From: Pseudomonadota bacterium
GTDB lineage: Bacteria > Pseudomonadota > Gammaproteobacteria > Steroidobacterales > Steroidobacteraceae
Assembly: GCA_025356815.1 (NCBI GenBank)
Contig: JANXQL010000001.1
Coordinates: 1 to 38,429 of the forward strand
Reading direction: 5' to 3'
Length of the DNA: 38,429 nucleotides
Position numbers and translations under genes: made by a program. The notes beneath the pieces were generated by a model. The model was not told where the DNA came from, did not search any database, and saw only the letters and a list, made by a program, of their open reading frames with translations. Shown here piece by piece: positions 7,521 to 15,914 of this stretch; position 1 is the stretch's first letter; every line of letters begins with the position of its first letter.

Positions 7521-9049
7521 GCCTGGATTTCAGTGTCGGAATTGGCACCCCCGGCTCGACACCCCGCCGCTCTGCGCGTGACCCGATGCGGCTGCTGCTG
7601 CTGGGTGATTTCAGCGGTCGCGGGCCGCGCGGCACTCAAGACGCGGCCTCGCTGGCACAGCGGAAACTGCACCGGCTCGATCTGGACACCCTCGACCAAG
7701 TGTTCGAGCGGCTCGCACCCGCCGTGACGCTGCCGACCGAGCCGGGAATCGCGGCGACGACGCTTGAGATGCGCGACCTAGACGACTTTCACCCGGATCG
7801 CCTGTATGAGCGCGTCGCCACGCTGGGCGAGTTGCGCGACCTGCGTGATCGCCTCCTCAATCCGTCGACTTTTGAGGCAGTAGCGGCGGAATTGCAGGCA
7901 CCTGGCCGCGTCACGACCGCCCCCGCCAGTCCCAGGCCCGCCGACGTCGCCGTGGTCGACGAGACCAACGCCGGGACGCTGGAACGGCTGCTGGGCAACA
8001 CACGCTCCACCGGCACGGCCGCTGCACGGCGGCTCGATCAAACCGTCGATGCCCTGATTCGAGTGGCGGTCGCGCCCCATATCGTGCCCGACATCACCGC
8101 ACTGCAGTCCCTGTATGTCGAGACGATCGATTCCACCATCGGCGTGCAGATGCGGGGAATCATGCACGAGCCTGCCTTCGGCGCGCTCGAAAGCGCCTGG
8201 CGTGGTGTGCAGTGGCTCGTGTCGCAGCTCGAACTGAACGAGGAGCTGCAACTCTACCTGCTCGATGTCACGCGCGACGAATTGACGACTGATCTTGCGT
8301 CTGCGCACGCGACTCCATTGAATTCAGGGCTTCATCGCGCCCTGAGCTCGCGCGCGCCGGGCGAGACGCCTGGGTGGGCGCTGCTGGTGGGTCTTTTTGC
8401 CGTCGGTCCGACCGCCAAGGACCTGGATCTTGCCGCTGCCCTCGGCGCCGTCGCGTCCCACGCCGGGGGGCCGATTGTGCTGGCAGCGGAAACGTCGCTC
8501 GTCGGCTGTCACTCCATTGCGGACCTGCCAGACCCGCTGCAGTGGCAGCCGCTGGAGGCCGAGGCGGCCGGACGCTGGCGGTCGCTACGGCAGAGCGCCG
8601 TGGCGCCCTGGATCGGTCTTGTCGCGCCACGCATCCTGCTGCGCCTGCCGTACGGCAAGCGCACCGACGCGACCGAACGGTTTGTGTTTGAAGAGCAGCC
8701 CTCGGAGCCGATCCACGAGGCATTTCTCTGGGGTTCTGGCTCCCTTGCGATCGCGTTCGTGGCAGGCCGTGCGTTCGCCGATGGCGGGTGGGCGGGTGTT
8801 GCGAACCCCGCATTGGACATCGATCACCTGCCCGCCTACAGCTTCGATCGTGATGGAGAAGTGCAGCGCCAGCCGTGTGCTGAAGTGTGGCTCGGTGGAC
8901 AATCCGTTGAGGGGCTGCTGGGTGACGGCATCATGCCGGTGGTGAGTGATCGGCAGGCAGCGGCGGTTCGTCTGGTGCGACTGCAGTCGATTTCCCGGGT
9001 GCATCTTCCGCTGGGTGGCTGTGCGGTGGGCGCCTCTGCAGACGAGTGA
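7511..9049 (+). CDS. Fused TssB-TssC type VI secretion contractile sheath protein
   Basis: This 512-aa protein joins the two T6SS sheath subunits in one chain. Residues 25-130 match TssB (ImpB/VipA): LLLLGDFSGR, then LDDFHPDRLYERV and LRDRLLNPSTFEAVAAEL. After a Pro/Ala linker (131-150), residues 175-505 match TssC (VipB): a helix near 200-240 ending IMHEPAFGALESAWRGVQWL, then LLDVTRDEL, PWIGLVAPRILLRLPYG and HEAFLWGSGSLAIAF. The C-terminus appears complete. TssB and TssC normally are separate proteins (about 160 and 500 aa) that intertwine to form the contractile tail sheath in the cytoplasm. Start ATG 7511 follows GGAG at 8 nt. No other tss genes lie in this window, so the rest of the apparatus must be elsewhere or absent. 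Confidence 0.85.
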   Translation: MPARLDFSVGIGTPGSTPRRSARDPMRLLLLGDFSGRGPRGTQDAASLAQRKLHRLDLDTLDQVFERLAPAVTLPTEPGIAATTLEMRDLDDFHPDRLYERVATLGELRDLRDRLLNPSTFEAVAAELQAPGRVTTAPASPRPADVAVVDETNAGTLERLLGNTRSTGTAAARRLDQTVDALIRVAVAPHIVPDITALQSLYVETIDSTIGVQMRGIMHEPAFGALESAWRGVQWLVSQLELNEELQLYLLDVTRDELTTDLASAHATPLNSGLHRALSSRAPGETPGWALLVGLFAVGPTAKDLDLAAALGAVASHAGGPIVLAAETSLVGCHSIADLPDPLQWQPLEAEAAGRWRSLRQSAVAPWIGLVAPRILLRLPYGKRTDATERFVFEEQPSEPIHEAFLWGSGSLAIAFVAGRAFADGGWAGVANPALDIDHLPAYSFDRDGEVQRQPCAEVWLGGQSVEGLLGDGIMPVVSDRQAAAVRLVRLQSISRVHLPLGGCAVGASADE

Positions 9050-9469
9050 TGCGCACCGCAGGCAACGTTCACCAAGCTGCGATGCTGGTCCGGCGTGCCG
9101 GGCTGGCAAGTGGATCCATTGCCACACCCGAACGTTGGCGAGAGTTGGCCGCGGCAGCGCCGAGCCTCAGGCCCTGTAGCACGGATCGATCACGCCGATT
9201 TCCCGGCGTTCTGGTGACGTGCCCACGCGCCCCACCTTCGGTAACGTAGCGATCCGGGACGGCGCGAGCGCCCGGCGCCTTGCGGGCGACGCATTGGACG
9301 GCGCGGCGCATGTGATTGATGCGCAGCGTCGCCAGCAGCTCGCGTGAGACGTCGCGGGCTTACCGAACAAGCGGCTGGAACGGGTCGGAATCGGTGCGCA
9401 ACCCCCGCGTCGAGGGCAGCGTCACGTTGGGATTTCCGCGCATCCCCCCTCGACGCGACGCTCAGTGCC
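9050..9469. other. Convergent intergenic region, 420 nt
   Basis: It lies between the ends of the TssBC gene (plus) and the aminotransferase (minus). Short open frames occur on the minus strand, one ending near 9170 and one of 25 codons near 9360-9450, with plausible amino-acid composition but no family match or clear ribosome site. An 8-bp inverted repeat (CAACGTTC at 9063, GAACGTTG at 9130) is also present. It may hold remnants of a decayed gene, but I cannot identify one. Confidence 0.4.
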
Positions 9470-10600
9470 TCACGACGGAATGCTATCCAATGCTGCGGCC
9501 AGGCTAGCCAGCGTCCGGGGAATGTTGAGCAGCTTGTCGAGCCCGAACAGGCCGACGCGAAATGTCCTGAAGTCCGGACCTTCATCGCATTGCAGCGGGA
9601 CACCCGCAGCGATCTGCAGGCCCGCGTCCGCGAAGGCCTTGCCCGACTGGATCGCGGGATTCGTCGTATAGCTGACGACGACGCCCGGTGCCTGAAACCC
9701 CTCCGCCGCAACGCTTGCGAAGCCCCGCTTCGAGAGCAGCTCGCGCACCTTCGCGCCGAGATCCTTCTGACGGCGCGCGATCATTTCAAACCCGAGCGTC
9801 TCGGTCTCGAGCATGACCTCGCGCACGACGGCGAGCGCATCGGTCGGCATCGTCGCGTGGTAGGCGAATGCTCCGGACTCATAGGCTTCCATGATCTGCA
9901 GCCACTTCCTGAGGTCGCAGGCGAAACTCGAACTCGTCGTCTCGTCGATCCGTGCCCGCGCGCGCTCGCCAAGCGCGACGATCCCGCAGCAGGGCGGTCC
10001 GCTCCAGCCCTTCTGCGGCGCGCTGACGAGGACATCGACACCCGTCGCGGCCATGTCGACCCAGACCGTTCCGGACGCGATGCAGTCGAGCACGAACAGT
10101 CCGCCGACTTCATGCACGGCAGCAGCGAGTCGCGTCAGATAGTCGTCGGGCAGGATCAAGCCGGCGGACGTCTCGACGTGCGGCGCGAACACGACCTCGG
10201 GCCTGAACTCCCGAATCGCGGCGACGGCTTCGGCGATTGGAACGGGAGCGAACGGCGCCTCGACGCCCTCCCCGATCCGGCGAGCCTTCAGCACGCGCGT
10301 GTCGCTCGAGATCCGCCCCATTTCCAGGATCTGCGTCCAGCGAAAGCTGAACCAGCCGTTGCGGATGATCAGGCAGCGCTTGTCGGTCGCGAACTGCCGG
10401 GCGACGGCTTCCATGCCGAAGGTCCCGCTGCCCGGCACGATGACGGTGGAGCGCGCGTGGTAGACGGTCTTCACGATCCTCGAGAGGTCGCGCATGACGC
10501 CCTGAAAGCGCTGCGACATGTGGTTGAGGGCGCGGTCCGTGTAGACGACGGAATACTCGAGCAGGCCTTCGGGATCGGGTTGGGGCAGTAGCGCGGGCAC
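9470..10600 (-). CDS. Class V aminotransferase (alanine-glyoxylate / serine-pyruvate type)
   Basis: This is a 376-aa PLP-dependent enzyme of fold type I, class V. The PLP Schiff-base lysine is K197 in SAPQKGWSGPP, and the cofactor-ring Asp is D172 in LFVLDCIASG. The N-terminal GSGTFGMEAV motif (near 58-67) is the phosphate-binding loop of alanine-glyoxylate/serine-glyoxylate aminotransferases. Small-domain motifs such as TFRVGLFG near the C-terminus also fit. Translation starts at GTG 10600, preceded by AAGAGG 7 nt away. Such enzymes move amino groups between alanine, serine, glyoxylate or phosphonate-type substrates; the exact donor and acceptor cannot be read from sequence. It stands alone, divergent from the UspA operon, with a 15-bp inverted repeat just upstream. 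Confidence 0.92.
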   Translation of the reverse strand: MPALLPQPDPEGLLEYSVVYTDRALNHMSQRFQGVMRDLSRIVKTVYHARSTVIVPGSGTFGMEAVARQFATDKRCLIIRNGWFSFRWTQILEMGRISSDTRVLKARRIGEGVEAPFAPVPIAEAVAAIREFRPEVVFAPHVETSAGLILPDDYLTRLAAAVHEVGGLFVLDCIASGTVWVDMAATGVDVLVSAPQKGWSGPPCCGIVALGERARARIDETTSSSFACDLRKWLQIMEAYESGAFAYHATMPTDALAVVREVMLETETLGFEMIARRQKDLGAKVRELLSKRGFASVAAEGFQAPGVVVSYTTNPAIQSGKAFADAGLQIAAGVPLQCDEGPDFRTFRVGLFGLDKLLNIPRTLASLAAALDSIPS

Positions 10601-10937
10601 GATGGGCCTCTTAAGCTAAGGATATAAGGAGTGGTTGCAGCCGGATCGGCAGCCGATCATGCCGATTGTACACAGAGCGCCTGGCGGGCCTCGCCGGAAC
10701 GGGATCCGCCTCACTTTCGGCATCGGGATCGGGGCGCGCGCCGGCTGCCGTGAGCCGCTTGCGACGCCATGACGCCCCCGCGTCGCCCCCCCCGGCGACG
10801 GGCGCGAAGGCATCGACGACGAGGCGGCACCACGACGAACCGCGGTAGGCAGATACCCCGATGGTGTTCCGCGATCCGGACCCCATACCCAGCACAGGTT
10901 CGTTCATTGGCCCGTCATTCGAGCAAGGTGTGATGCC
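10601..10937. promoter_or_regulatory. Divergent promoter region, aminotransferase / uspA
   Basis: This 337-nt region has no credible gene. It holds the start regions of both divergent genes and an inverted repeat at 10644-10658. I saw no clear FNR-type site here. Confidence 0.5.
10644..10658. promoter_or_regulatory. Inverted repeat GATCGGC-A-GCCGATC
   Basis: A perfect 7-1-7 inverted repeat lies 44 nt upstream of the aminotransferase start. Position and symmetry suggest an operator for that gene. Confidence 0.4.
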
Positions 10938-11399
10938 ATGTATGCCAAGATCCTGGTCCCCGTCGACGGCAGTGCCACTTCGACGCGTGGTTTGGAGGAG
11001 GCCCTTCGGGTCGCACGCGCGCTCGGCTCGACCGTCCGGTTGCTGCACGTGGTCAATGACCAGGCGGCCTTCGTCGGGGTGGAGGCGGCGGTGCACGCGC
11101 CGGAGCTACTGAAGTGCTTCCGGGCTCGCGGCGAGGAGATTCTCACGGCCGCGCGAGCCCTCGCCCATGAACGGGGCGTCGAGCCGGAAACGCTCTGCCT
11201 GGACGTCATGGGCGGCTCGGCCGGTGAGTCGATCGTCGAGCACGCACGAACCTGGGGGGCGGAACTGATCGTGCTCGGGACGCACGGGCGCCGCGGTCTG
11301 TACCGGCTGGTGATGGGCAGCGACGCGGAATACGTCGTGCGCTCGAGCCCGGCGCCGGTGCTGCTGGTGCGCGAGGCGGTGGCCGGACCGAGGAGCTGA
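10938..11399 (+). CDS. Universal stress protein (UspA family)
   Basis: This 153-aa single-domain Usp begins MYAKILVPVDGS, the typical first strand with the Asp that contacts nucleotide. The C-terminal ATP-binding signature GX2GX9GS is intact (GTHGRRGLYRLVMGS, about residues 114-128), so it should belong to the ATP-binding Usp group. The start is ATG 10938, with AAGGTG upstream. It heads a two-gene operon: the hydrolase begins 2 nt after its stop. Usp proteins with a hydrolase and phosphoribosyltransferase nearby are characteristic of hypoxia or dormancy regulons, such as the DosR regulon of mycobacteria. A similar stress role here is inferred. Confidence 0.95.
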   Translation: MYAKILVPVDGSATSTRGLEEALRVARALGSTVRLLHVVNDQAAFVGVEAAVHAPELLKCFRARGEEILTAARALAHERGVEPETLCLDVMGGSAGESIVEHARTWGAELIVLGTHGRRGLYRLVMGSDAEYVVRSSPAPVLLVREAVAGPRS

Positions 11400-11401
11400 A
11401 C

Positions 11402-12103
11402 GTGCCCGCCTCGCTCGTCTCGCGGGAGTTCCTGATCGGGGAGCAGCAGCTGGAAGGCCTGCTGAAGCTGCCGCCCGACGCGCGCGGCCTCGTCATCTTC
11501 GCGCACGGCAGCGGCAGCAGCCGCTTCAGTTACCGCAACAACTTCGTCGCGGCGGAACTGCGTCGCCTGCAGCTGGGAACGCTGCTGTTCGACCTGCTGA
11601 TGCCACCGGAGGCCAAGGATCGGCAGAATGTCTTCGACATCGCGCTGCTCGGCGCGCGCGTGGTCGAGGCCATCGAGTGGGCGCGTCAGGCGCCGCTGGT
11701 CGCGGCGCTGCCGATCGGGCTTTTCGGGGCAAGCACGGGGGCCGCAGCCGCGCTGGTCGCGGCCGCGCAGTGCCCGGCGGACGTCGCGGCCGTAGTCTGC
11801 CGCGGCGGGCGACCGGATCTGGCGCAGGCGGTGCTGGGATCGGTTCGGGCGCCGACGCTGCTGATCGTCGGCGGCGACGACCTGGAGGTGCTCGGGCTCA
11901 ACGAGCGGGCCGCGGCAAGGCTCTCCTGCGAGCACCGGATCGAGGTCGTGCCCGGGGCGATGCATCTGTTCGAAGAGCCGGGTGCGCTCGAGCAGGTCGT
12001 CGAGCTCGCAGGCGGTTGGTTCCAGCGCCACCTAAGGCCGGCGGCGTCCCACGACTCGCAGGTCACGCCGGCAGGAGCAACTCTCGAACTTCATCGTCGG
12101 TGA
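11402..12103 (+). CDS. Dienelactone hydrolase-like alpha/beta hydrolase
   Basis: This is a 233-aa alpha/beta hydrolase. The oxyanion-hole region is FAHGSGSS (33-40), the nucleophile elbow GASTGA gives S111, the acid is an Asp in VGGDDLEVL (159/160), and the His is H188 in GAMHLFEEPG. It starts at GTG 11402, 2 nt after the uspA stop, so it is probably translationally coupled. Sequences like this occur fused to a phosphoribosyltransferase in some bacteria, for example the mycobacterial Rv0571c type. Here the phosphoribosyltransferase is a separate gene on the opposite strand, and the two 3' ends overlap by 41 bp. The natural substrate of the group is not established. Confidence 0.9.
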   Translation: MPASLVSREFLIGEQQLEGLLKLPPDARGLVIFAHGSGSSRFSYRNNFVAAELRRLQLGTLLFDLLMPPEAKDRQNVFDIALLGARVVEAIEWARQAPLVAALPIGLFGASTGAAAALVAAAQCPADVAAVVCRGGRPDLAQAVLGSVRAPTLLIVGGDDLEVLGLNERAAARLSCEHRIEVVPGAMHLFEEPGALEQVVELAGGWFQRHLRPAASHDSQVTPAGATLELHRR

Positions 12104-12701
12104 CCTGCGGGAAGTCCAGGTACCACTGACCGACCGCGATGAACTGCGACGGCGCCTCGAGGCAGACGACATCGTCGGCCTCGGCCTGCAGCATCGCGAG
12201 GGCCTGGATCGAGGCCACCGGAACCGCGACGACGACGTGGGCGGCACCGAGCTGCCGAGCGGCGGCGATCGCCGCGCGCACCGTGGCCCCGGTCGCGACA
12301 CCGTCATCGACCAGGATGGCGGTGCTGTCGTTCAACGCAAGCGGCGGGCGGGCGCCTCGATAGGCGCGCTCGCGCCGGGCGACCTCCACCCGTTCCCGGC
12401 TGGCGACGACGTCGAACTGTGCCGCCGCCTGAGGCAGTTGCGCGAGCACGTCGTCGTTACGGATCGTGACGCCGCCTGGCGCGACGGCGCCCATCGCCAG
12501 TTCAGGGCGTGTCGGGACCCCGACCTTGCGCACGACGATCACATCCAGCGGAGCGCCCAGCGCACGGGCCACCGCCGCCGCCACCGGCACGCCACCCCGT
12601 GGCAGTCCGAGTACAAGCGCCGGCGTCGCGCCGAACCTCGCCTTGACGGCGACGCCGAGCAGCTGTCCCGCCTGCGCGCGATCGCGATAGACGCGGTCCA
12701 T
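12063..12701 (-). CDS. Phosphoribosyltransferase-family protein
   Basis: This 212-aa type I PRTase has the PRPP-binding signature AILVDDGVATGATV at about 128-141 and a conserved N-terminal LGLPRGGVPVA motif (31-41). The C-terminus carries a QWYLDFPQVTDDEV motif common in this stress-linked subgroup. The frame stays open for 82 codons upstream, but ATG 12701, with AGAGG upstream, gives the normal family start. The subgroup is not a purine-salvage enzyme; it typically neighbours Usp and dienelactone hydrolase genes, as here. Its terminal 41 bp overlap the convergent hydrolase gene, so transcription of one could interfere with the other. Substrate unknown. Confidence 0.9.
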   Translation of the reverse strand: MDRVYRDRAQAGQLLGVAVKARFGATPALVLGLPRGGVPVAAAVARALGAPLDVIVVRKVGVPTRPELAMGAVAPGGVTIRNDDVLAQLPQAAAQFDVVASRERVEVARRERAYRGARPPLALNDSTAILVDDGVATGATVRAAIAAARQLGAAHVVVAVPVASIQALAMLQAEADDVVCLEAPSQFIAVGQWYLDFPQVTDDEVRELLLPA

Positions 12702-13115
12702 GTCCAAGCCTCTGCCGACATCGTAGCCCCACCCGGCGCGACTGCCAGTCACGGCGACCGAACGCACCCCTCGGCAATCCGCGCCGGAGGGACGACCGAA
12801 CGTGATCACTAATCTGGGAGGGCGGCAGCTCATGGGACGGGCCGGAGGGCGATGAATTTGGTCAAAATCAATCAACGCAGAGAACCTCCATGAGTCATCG
12901 GCCACCGACCGGTGCCGAACCCCGGTATCGACGCGGGTCTGTCCCATCGGGACCAGAGAACTAGCGCCTGAGGATTGCGCGGGCCTGCCAAGGCTGCAGA
13001 GGACCCGACCGCGGACCCCGACCGCATCGAGCCTACGGATGCCGTCTGAACGCCAGTGTTGTTAGAGTCGGGACACGCCTCGTTCCCGAGCCCCGGTCGT
13101 CTTGTCCTGCAGGCC
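12702..13115. promoter_or_regulatory. Divergent promoter region, PRTase / AlkB-like gene
   Basis: This 414-nt region has no gene. It contains an FNR-like site (12858-12871) in a locally A/T-rich patch and a GTGATCAC palindrome (12802-12809). Both divergent genes could be controlled from here. Confidence 0.5.
12858..12871. promoter_or_regulatory. FNR/ANR-like binding site
   Basis: TTGGT-CAAA-ATCAA matches the FNR consensus TTGAT-N4-ATCAA at 9 of 10 defined positions. It lies 157 nt upstream of the phosphoribosyltransferase start and 245 nt upstream of the AlkB-like start. Oxygen-responsive control would fit the Usp/PRTase context. A single site found by eye is not proof. Confidence 0.45.
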
Positions 13116-14240
13116 ATGAAGATCCTCCACTACCTGAAGTTCTTCCTGTTCCACGCGATCGGCCTGCTGTCGGTCGGCGTGATCCTCGCCGGTGGCGCCA
13201 CGATCCGAATCGGCGTGCTGGCCATCGTCGCCTTCTATGTGCTGGGCGATGCGCTGGCCGGCAACGACGAGTCCACGCCGCGCTTCGGACACCCGGACCT
13301 GCTGACCGCACAGCTTTGGATGGCGCTGCCGCTGCTGTGCCTGCTCACCTTCGCCGCCGTCTGGAGCGTCAGCCCGGGCGATCCGCTCGGCTTCGGCGCG
13401 ATGCTGACCGCAGCGACAGGCTACGACATGCTCGCTGCGCGGGCGGCGACGACCTCAGCGCAGCATTTCTCCGCCTTCATCCTGACGGGGCTGATGATCG
13501 GCACGACAGGAACGATCCCGGGACACGAACTCACGCACCGGACTCGGGACCGGGTGTCGATGATCGTCGGCCGCTGGATGCTCGCGTTCAGCTTCGACAC
13601 AGTGTTCGCGATCGAGCACGTCTACGGCCACCACCGCTACGTCGCGACCGCCGCCGATCCGGCGACAGCCCCACGAGGCCGCAACGTCTACATGCACATC
13701 TTCGTCTCGACCGTGAAAAGCAACGTCAGCGGCTGGCACATCGAGTGCGAGCGGCTGGCCCGCCGGGGCGCGGCGCGCTTTGGCTGGCAAAACCGCGTGC
13801 TGCGGGGGCAGCTGATGAGCATCGCGCTGCTGGCCGGCGCCTGGCTGATCGGCGGCTGGCGGGGGCTCGGGTTCTTTGTCGCCTGCGGCCTGTGGGCCAA
13901 GGCGCTGCTCGAGATCGTCAACTACATGGAGCACTACGGGCTGGTGCGGGTGCCCGGCACGCCGGTCCAGCCACGCCATTCCTGGAACACCAACCGGCGC
14001 ATCAGCTCCTGGTCGTTGTTCAACCTGAGCCGTCACTCGCATCATCATGCGAACGCCGGCGTACCGTACCAGGATCTGCGACCGTTTCCGGAGGCGCCGG
14101 TGATGATCAACGGCTACCTGACGACGATCCTGCTGACGATGATCCCGCCACTGTGGAAGCGCCTGATGGCACCCCGGCTCGCGGCATGGGACCGCGAGCA
14201 TGCGACGACCGAGGAGCGGCGGCTCGCCGGCGCCGGCTGA
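13116..14240 (+). CDS. AlkB-like membrane-bound di-iron monooxygenase (alkane 1-monooxygenase family)
   Basis: This 374-aa integral membrane protein carries the family's His boxes: HELTH (137-141), HVYGHH (168-173) and RHSHHHAN (306-313), plus the AlkB hallmark NYMEHYGL (269-276). Hydrophobic segments near 12-30, 32-46, 66-84 and 232-262 match the usual membrane topology. AlkB enzymes hydroxylate terminal C-H bonds using a di-iron centre and electrons from rubredoxin, taking place at the inner membrane. The start is ATG 13116; an in-frame upstream ATG at 13056 would add 20 residues unlike the family N-terminus. The ribosome site is weak. No rubredoxin or reductase gene is adjacent, so electron partners must be elsewhere. 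Substrate (alkane, fatty acid or aromatic methyl group) cannot be told. Confidence 0.92.
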   Translation: MKILHYLKFFLFHAIGLLSVGVILAGGATIRIGVLAIVAFYVLGDALAGNDESTPRFGHPDLLTAQLWMALPLLCLLTFAAVWSVSPGDPLGFGAMLTAATGYDMLAARAATTSAQHFSAFILTGLMIGTTGTIPGHELTHRTRDRVSMIVGRWMLAFSFDTVFAIEHVYGHHRYVATAADPATAPRGRNVYMHIFVSTVKSNVSGWHIECERLARRGAARFGWQNRVLRGQLMSIALLAGAWLIGGWRGLGFFVACGLWAKALLEIVNYMEHYGLVRVPGTPVQPRHSWNTNRRISSWSLFNLSRHSHHHANAGVPYQDLRPFPEAPVMINGYLTTILLTMIPPLWKRLMAPRLAAWDREHATTEERRLAGAG

Positions 14241-14304
14241 TGCACCGGCGGCTGAGTCTGCGCGACCGCGCCGTACCGCCGACAAGCAACCGATCCTTGG
14301 CCGA

Positions 14305-14871
14305 TCAGTGGACGGGCAGTCCCCCGTGCGGGTCAGAAGCTGCGCGACCGGCCACCTTGAGCGCCGCACAGACCCCAACGACACTCGATGGAATCTCCGT
14401 GCGGACCGTGACGACCGGTACCGTCGCCGACTCGGCGAGCGTGCTCCCGGTCGCGAGCTGCTGCTCGAGCACCGCCAGTGTCGCTTCCGAGGCACCGTTC
14501 CGGCGCGCGGCGACCCGCGCGCGCAGTACGTCTGGCGATGCCTCGCAGGAGACGAGGATGACCGGTGCGCCGAGTGTTCGCCCGAGCGCGATAAACGGCT
14601 CGCGTCGCCGCGCGTCCAGGAAGGTCGCATCGGCAATGACGTTGAGGCCCGACTGCGGCAGGCCCCTGGCGGCCACGCAGAGCTGCTCATAGGTCCGTGC
14701 CGTCTGCGCCGGCGTGTACAGCCCCTCGTTCAGTCCGGATGCACGGGCCGTCCTGGCGGCGGCCGGTGCGGTCCGCTGTCTGACGATGTCGGCCCGCACG
14801 TGAACGCCAGCAAATGCCGGCACGAGTTCGGCAGCGAGCGTGCTCTTGCCGGAACCGGAATAGCCGTGCAT
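14305..14871 (-). CDS. P-loop kinase/ATPase domain (C-terminal half of a split phosphotransferase-kinase protein)
   Basis: The frame encodes an AAA_33/zeta-toxin-like P-loop kinase. Walker A (GYSGSGKST) sits at the very start if ATG 14871 is used, giving 188 residues. That start would remove the first beta strand (SLVLMHG), which is present in the same frame just upstream, so the domain was probably once read as a continuation of the phosphotransferase frame. A VIADATFLD motif and an Arg-rich lid follow, as in polynucleotide-kinase-like members. ATG 14871 overlaps the upstream stop as TGATG, so coupled reinitiation could still yield this product. The usual protein is a single chain of about 520 residues with both domains. 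Its phosphorylation target is unknown. Confidence 0.75.
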   Translation of the reverse strand: MHGYSGSGKSTLAAELVPAFAGVHVRADIVRQRTAPAAARTARASGLNEGLYTPAQTARTYEQLCVAARGLPQSGLNVIADATFLDARRREPFIALGRTLGAPVILVSCEASPDVLRARVAARRNGASEATLAVLEQQLATGSTLAESATVPVVTVRTEIPSSVVGVCAALKVAGRAASDPHGGLPVH

Positions 14872-15914
14872 CAGTACGAGGCTGCCGCAGCGGCGCGTCG
14901 CGCAGTCCCGGCGTAGCCGACGTACGAGGCTGATTCGTTCATCGCCGCGCTCGCCTCCTCGCCGGACAACTGCACAGCGCGCAGGGCCGCCACCTTGGCG
15001 CGCACCAGCGCCCGGTACACGAGCCAGAACCGCAGGCAGGCACCTGCATCGTAGTCCGCCGAGCGCTCGAGCCAGGCGCTCAGACACGACATCGCCAGAT
15101 CCGCCCGTCCGCGCGCGCCCAGATCCATGACGAGGAACGCGATGTCGCTGGCGACGTCGATGCAGCGCAGCTGCCGGTCGAAGTCGATGCCGTCGAAGGG
15201 CACCAGGGCGTCGCCGAAGCGCACGACGTTGCCGCAATGCAGGTCACCGTGGCACTCGCGCACGCAGCCGGCCGCGCGCCGGGACCGTAGCCGAACCTCG
15301 AGATCCGGCCACGCCGTCGCGATCCAGTCGCTCAGCACCGGGAGCGCGTCACCCGTTCGCGTGGCACGCAGCGTGTCGAGGGTCTGGCGGGCGGCGCGTT
15401 GCAGGACGGCCGGATCACCGTGAGCGTCATCGGCCCGCGGCGCGCGCTCGTGCTGGTCGGCCAGGAAGGCGCCGAGGCGTGCCACCTCCGCCGCGGCCAC
15501 GGTACGCCGTGCGACCAGGCGGTCGAGCTGCTCGTCACGCGAAAAGCGACGCATGCGCACCGCATACTCGACCGGCGCTCCGTCGGCGTCGAAGAACAGG
15601 CCGTCCTGCGTTCGGACCAAGTGACTCAGTTCCAGATACAGCCCGGGCGCCCAGCGACGGTTCAGGCCCAGCTCGACGAGGCAGGCCGCGCGTCGCCGTT
15701 CGAGGCTGCCGTAGTCCAGAAAATCGTACCGGAGCGGCTTCTTGACCTTGTAGGCGAAGGGACCTGCAAGCGCGACCCAGGAAATGTGCGTCTCGCACAG
15801 CGCGATCGGCCCGGCCGGAGGCGTCCGGTCGTGAAAGGGCGAGCGGCCGTACGTGGCCGGGTCCTGCAGCGTCGCCGCCATGCTGCGCGATGCAGCCGGC
15901 GTGTCTGTCTCCAC
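14871..15914 (-). CDS. Aminoglycoside phosphotransferase-like kinase domain (N-terminal half of split protein)
   Basis: 347 residues from GTG 15914, which has GAAGGA upstream. The N-terminal ETHISWV (41-47) and AYKVKKP (54-60, ATP-binding lysine) motifs, and the APH-type catalytic loop HGDLHCGN followed by DGIDFD, define the APH-like domain of the bifunctional phosphotransferase/ATP-binding family. These normally continue into a P-loop kinase. Here the frame ends in an Ala-rich tail and TGA at 14873-14871, while the P-loop domain lies in the -1 frame. A one-base deletion near 14880-14925, a sequencing error or programmed -1 shifting would explain this. An in-frame ATG at 15881 is an alternative start. 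The family's role is unresolved; despite the name, it is not evidence of drug resistance. Confidence 0.8.
   Translation of the reverse strand: METDTPAASRSMAATLQDPATYGRSPFHDRTPPAGPIALCETHISWVALAGPFAYKVKKPLRYDFLDYGSLERRRAACLVELGLNRRWAPGLYLELSHLVRTQDGLFFDADGAPVEYAVRMRRFSRDEQLDRLVARRTVAAAEVARLGAFLADQHERAPRADDAHGDPAVLQRAARQTLDTLRATRTGDALPVLSDWIATAWPDLEVRLRSRRAAGCVRECHGDLHCGNVVRFGDALVPFDGIDFDRQLRCIDVASDIAFLVMDLGARGRADLAMSCLSAWLERSADYDAGACLRFWLVYRALVRAKVAALRAVQLSGEEASAAMNESASYVGYAGTARRAAAAASY

Noticed and set aside
9344-10591. 415-codon plus-strand open frame
   Set aside because: Antisense shadow of the class V aminotransferase; Arg/Asp-rich, with no ribosome site or family match.
13316-14692. 458-codon plus-strand and 411-codon minus-strand open frames
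   Set aside because: Both overlap the AlkB-like gene and the kinase half in wrong frames; extreme Arg/Ala composition typical of high-GC shadows.
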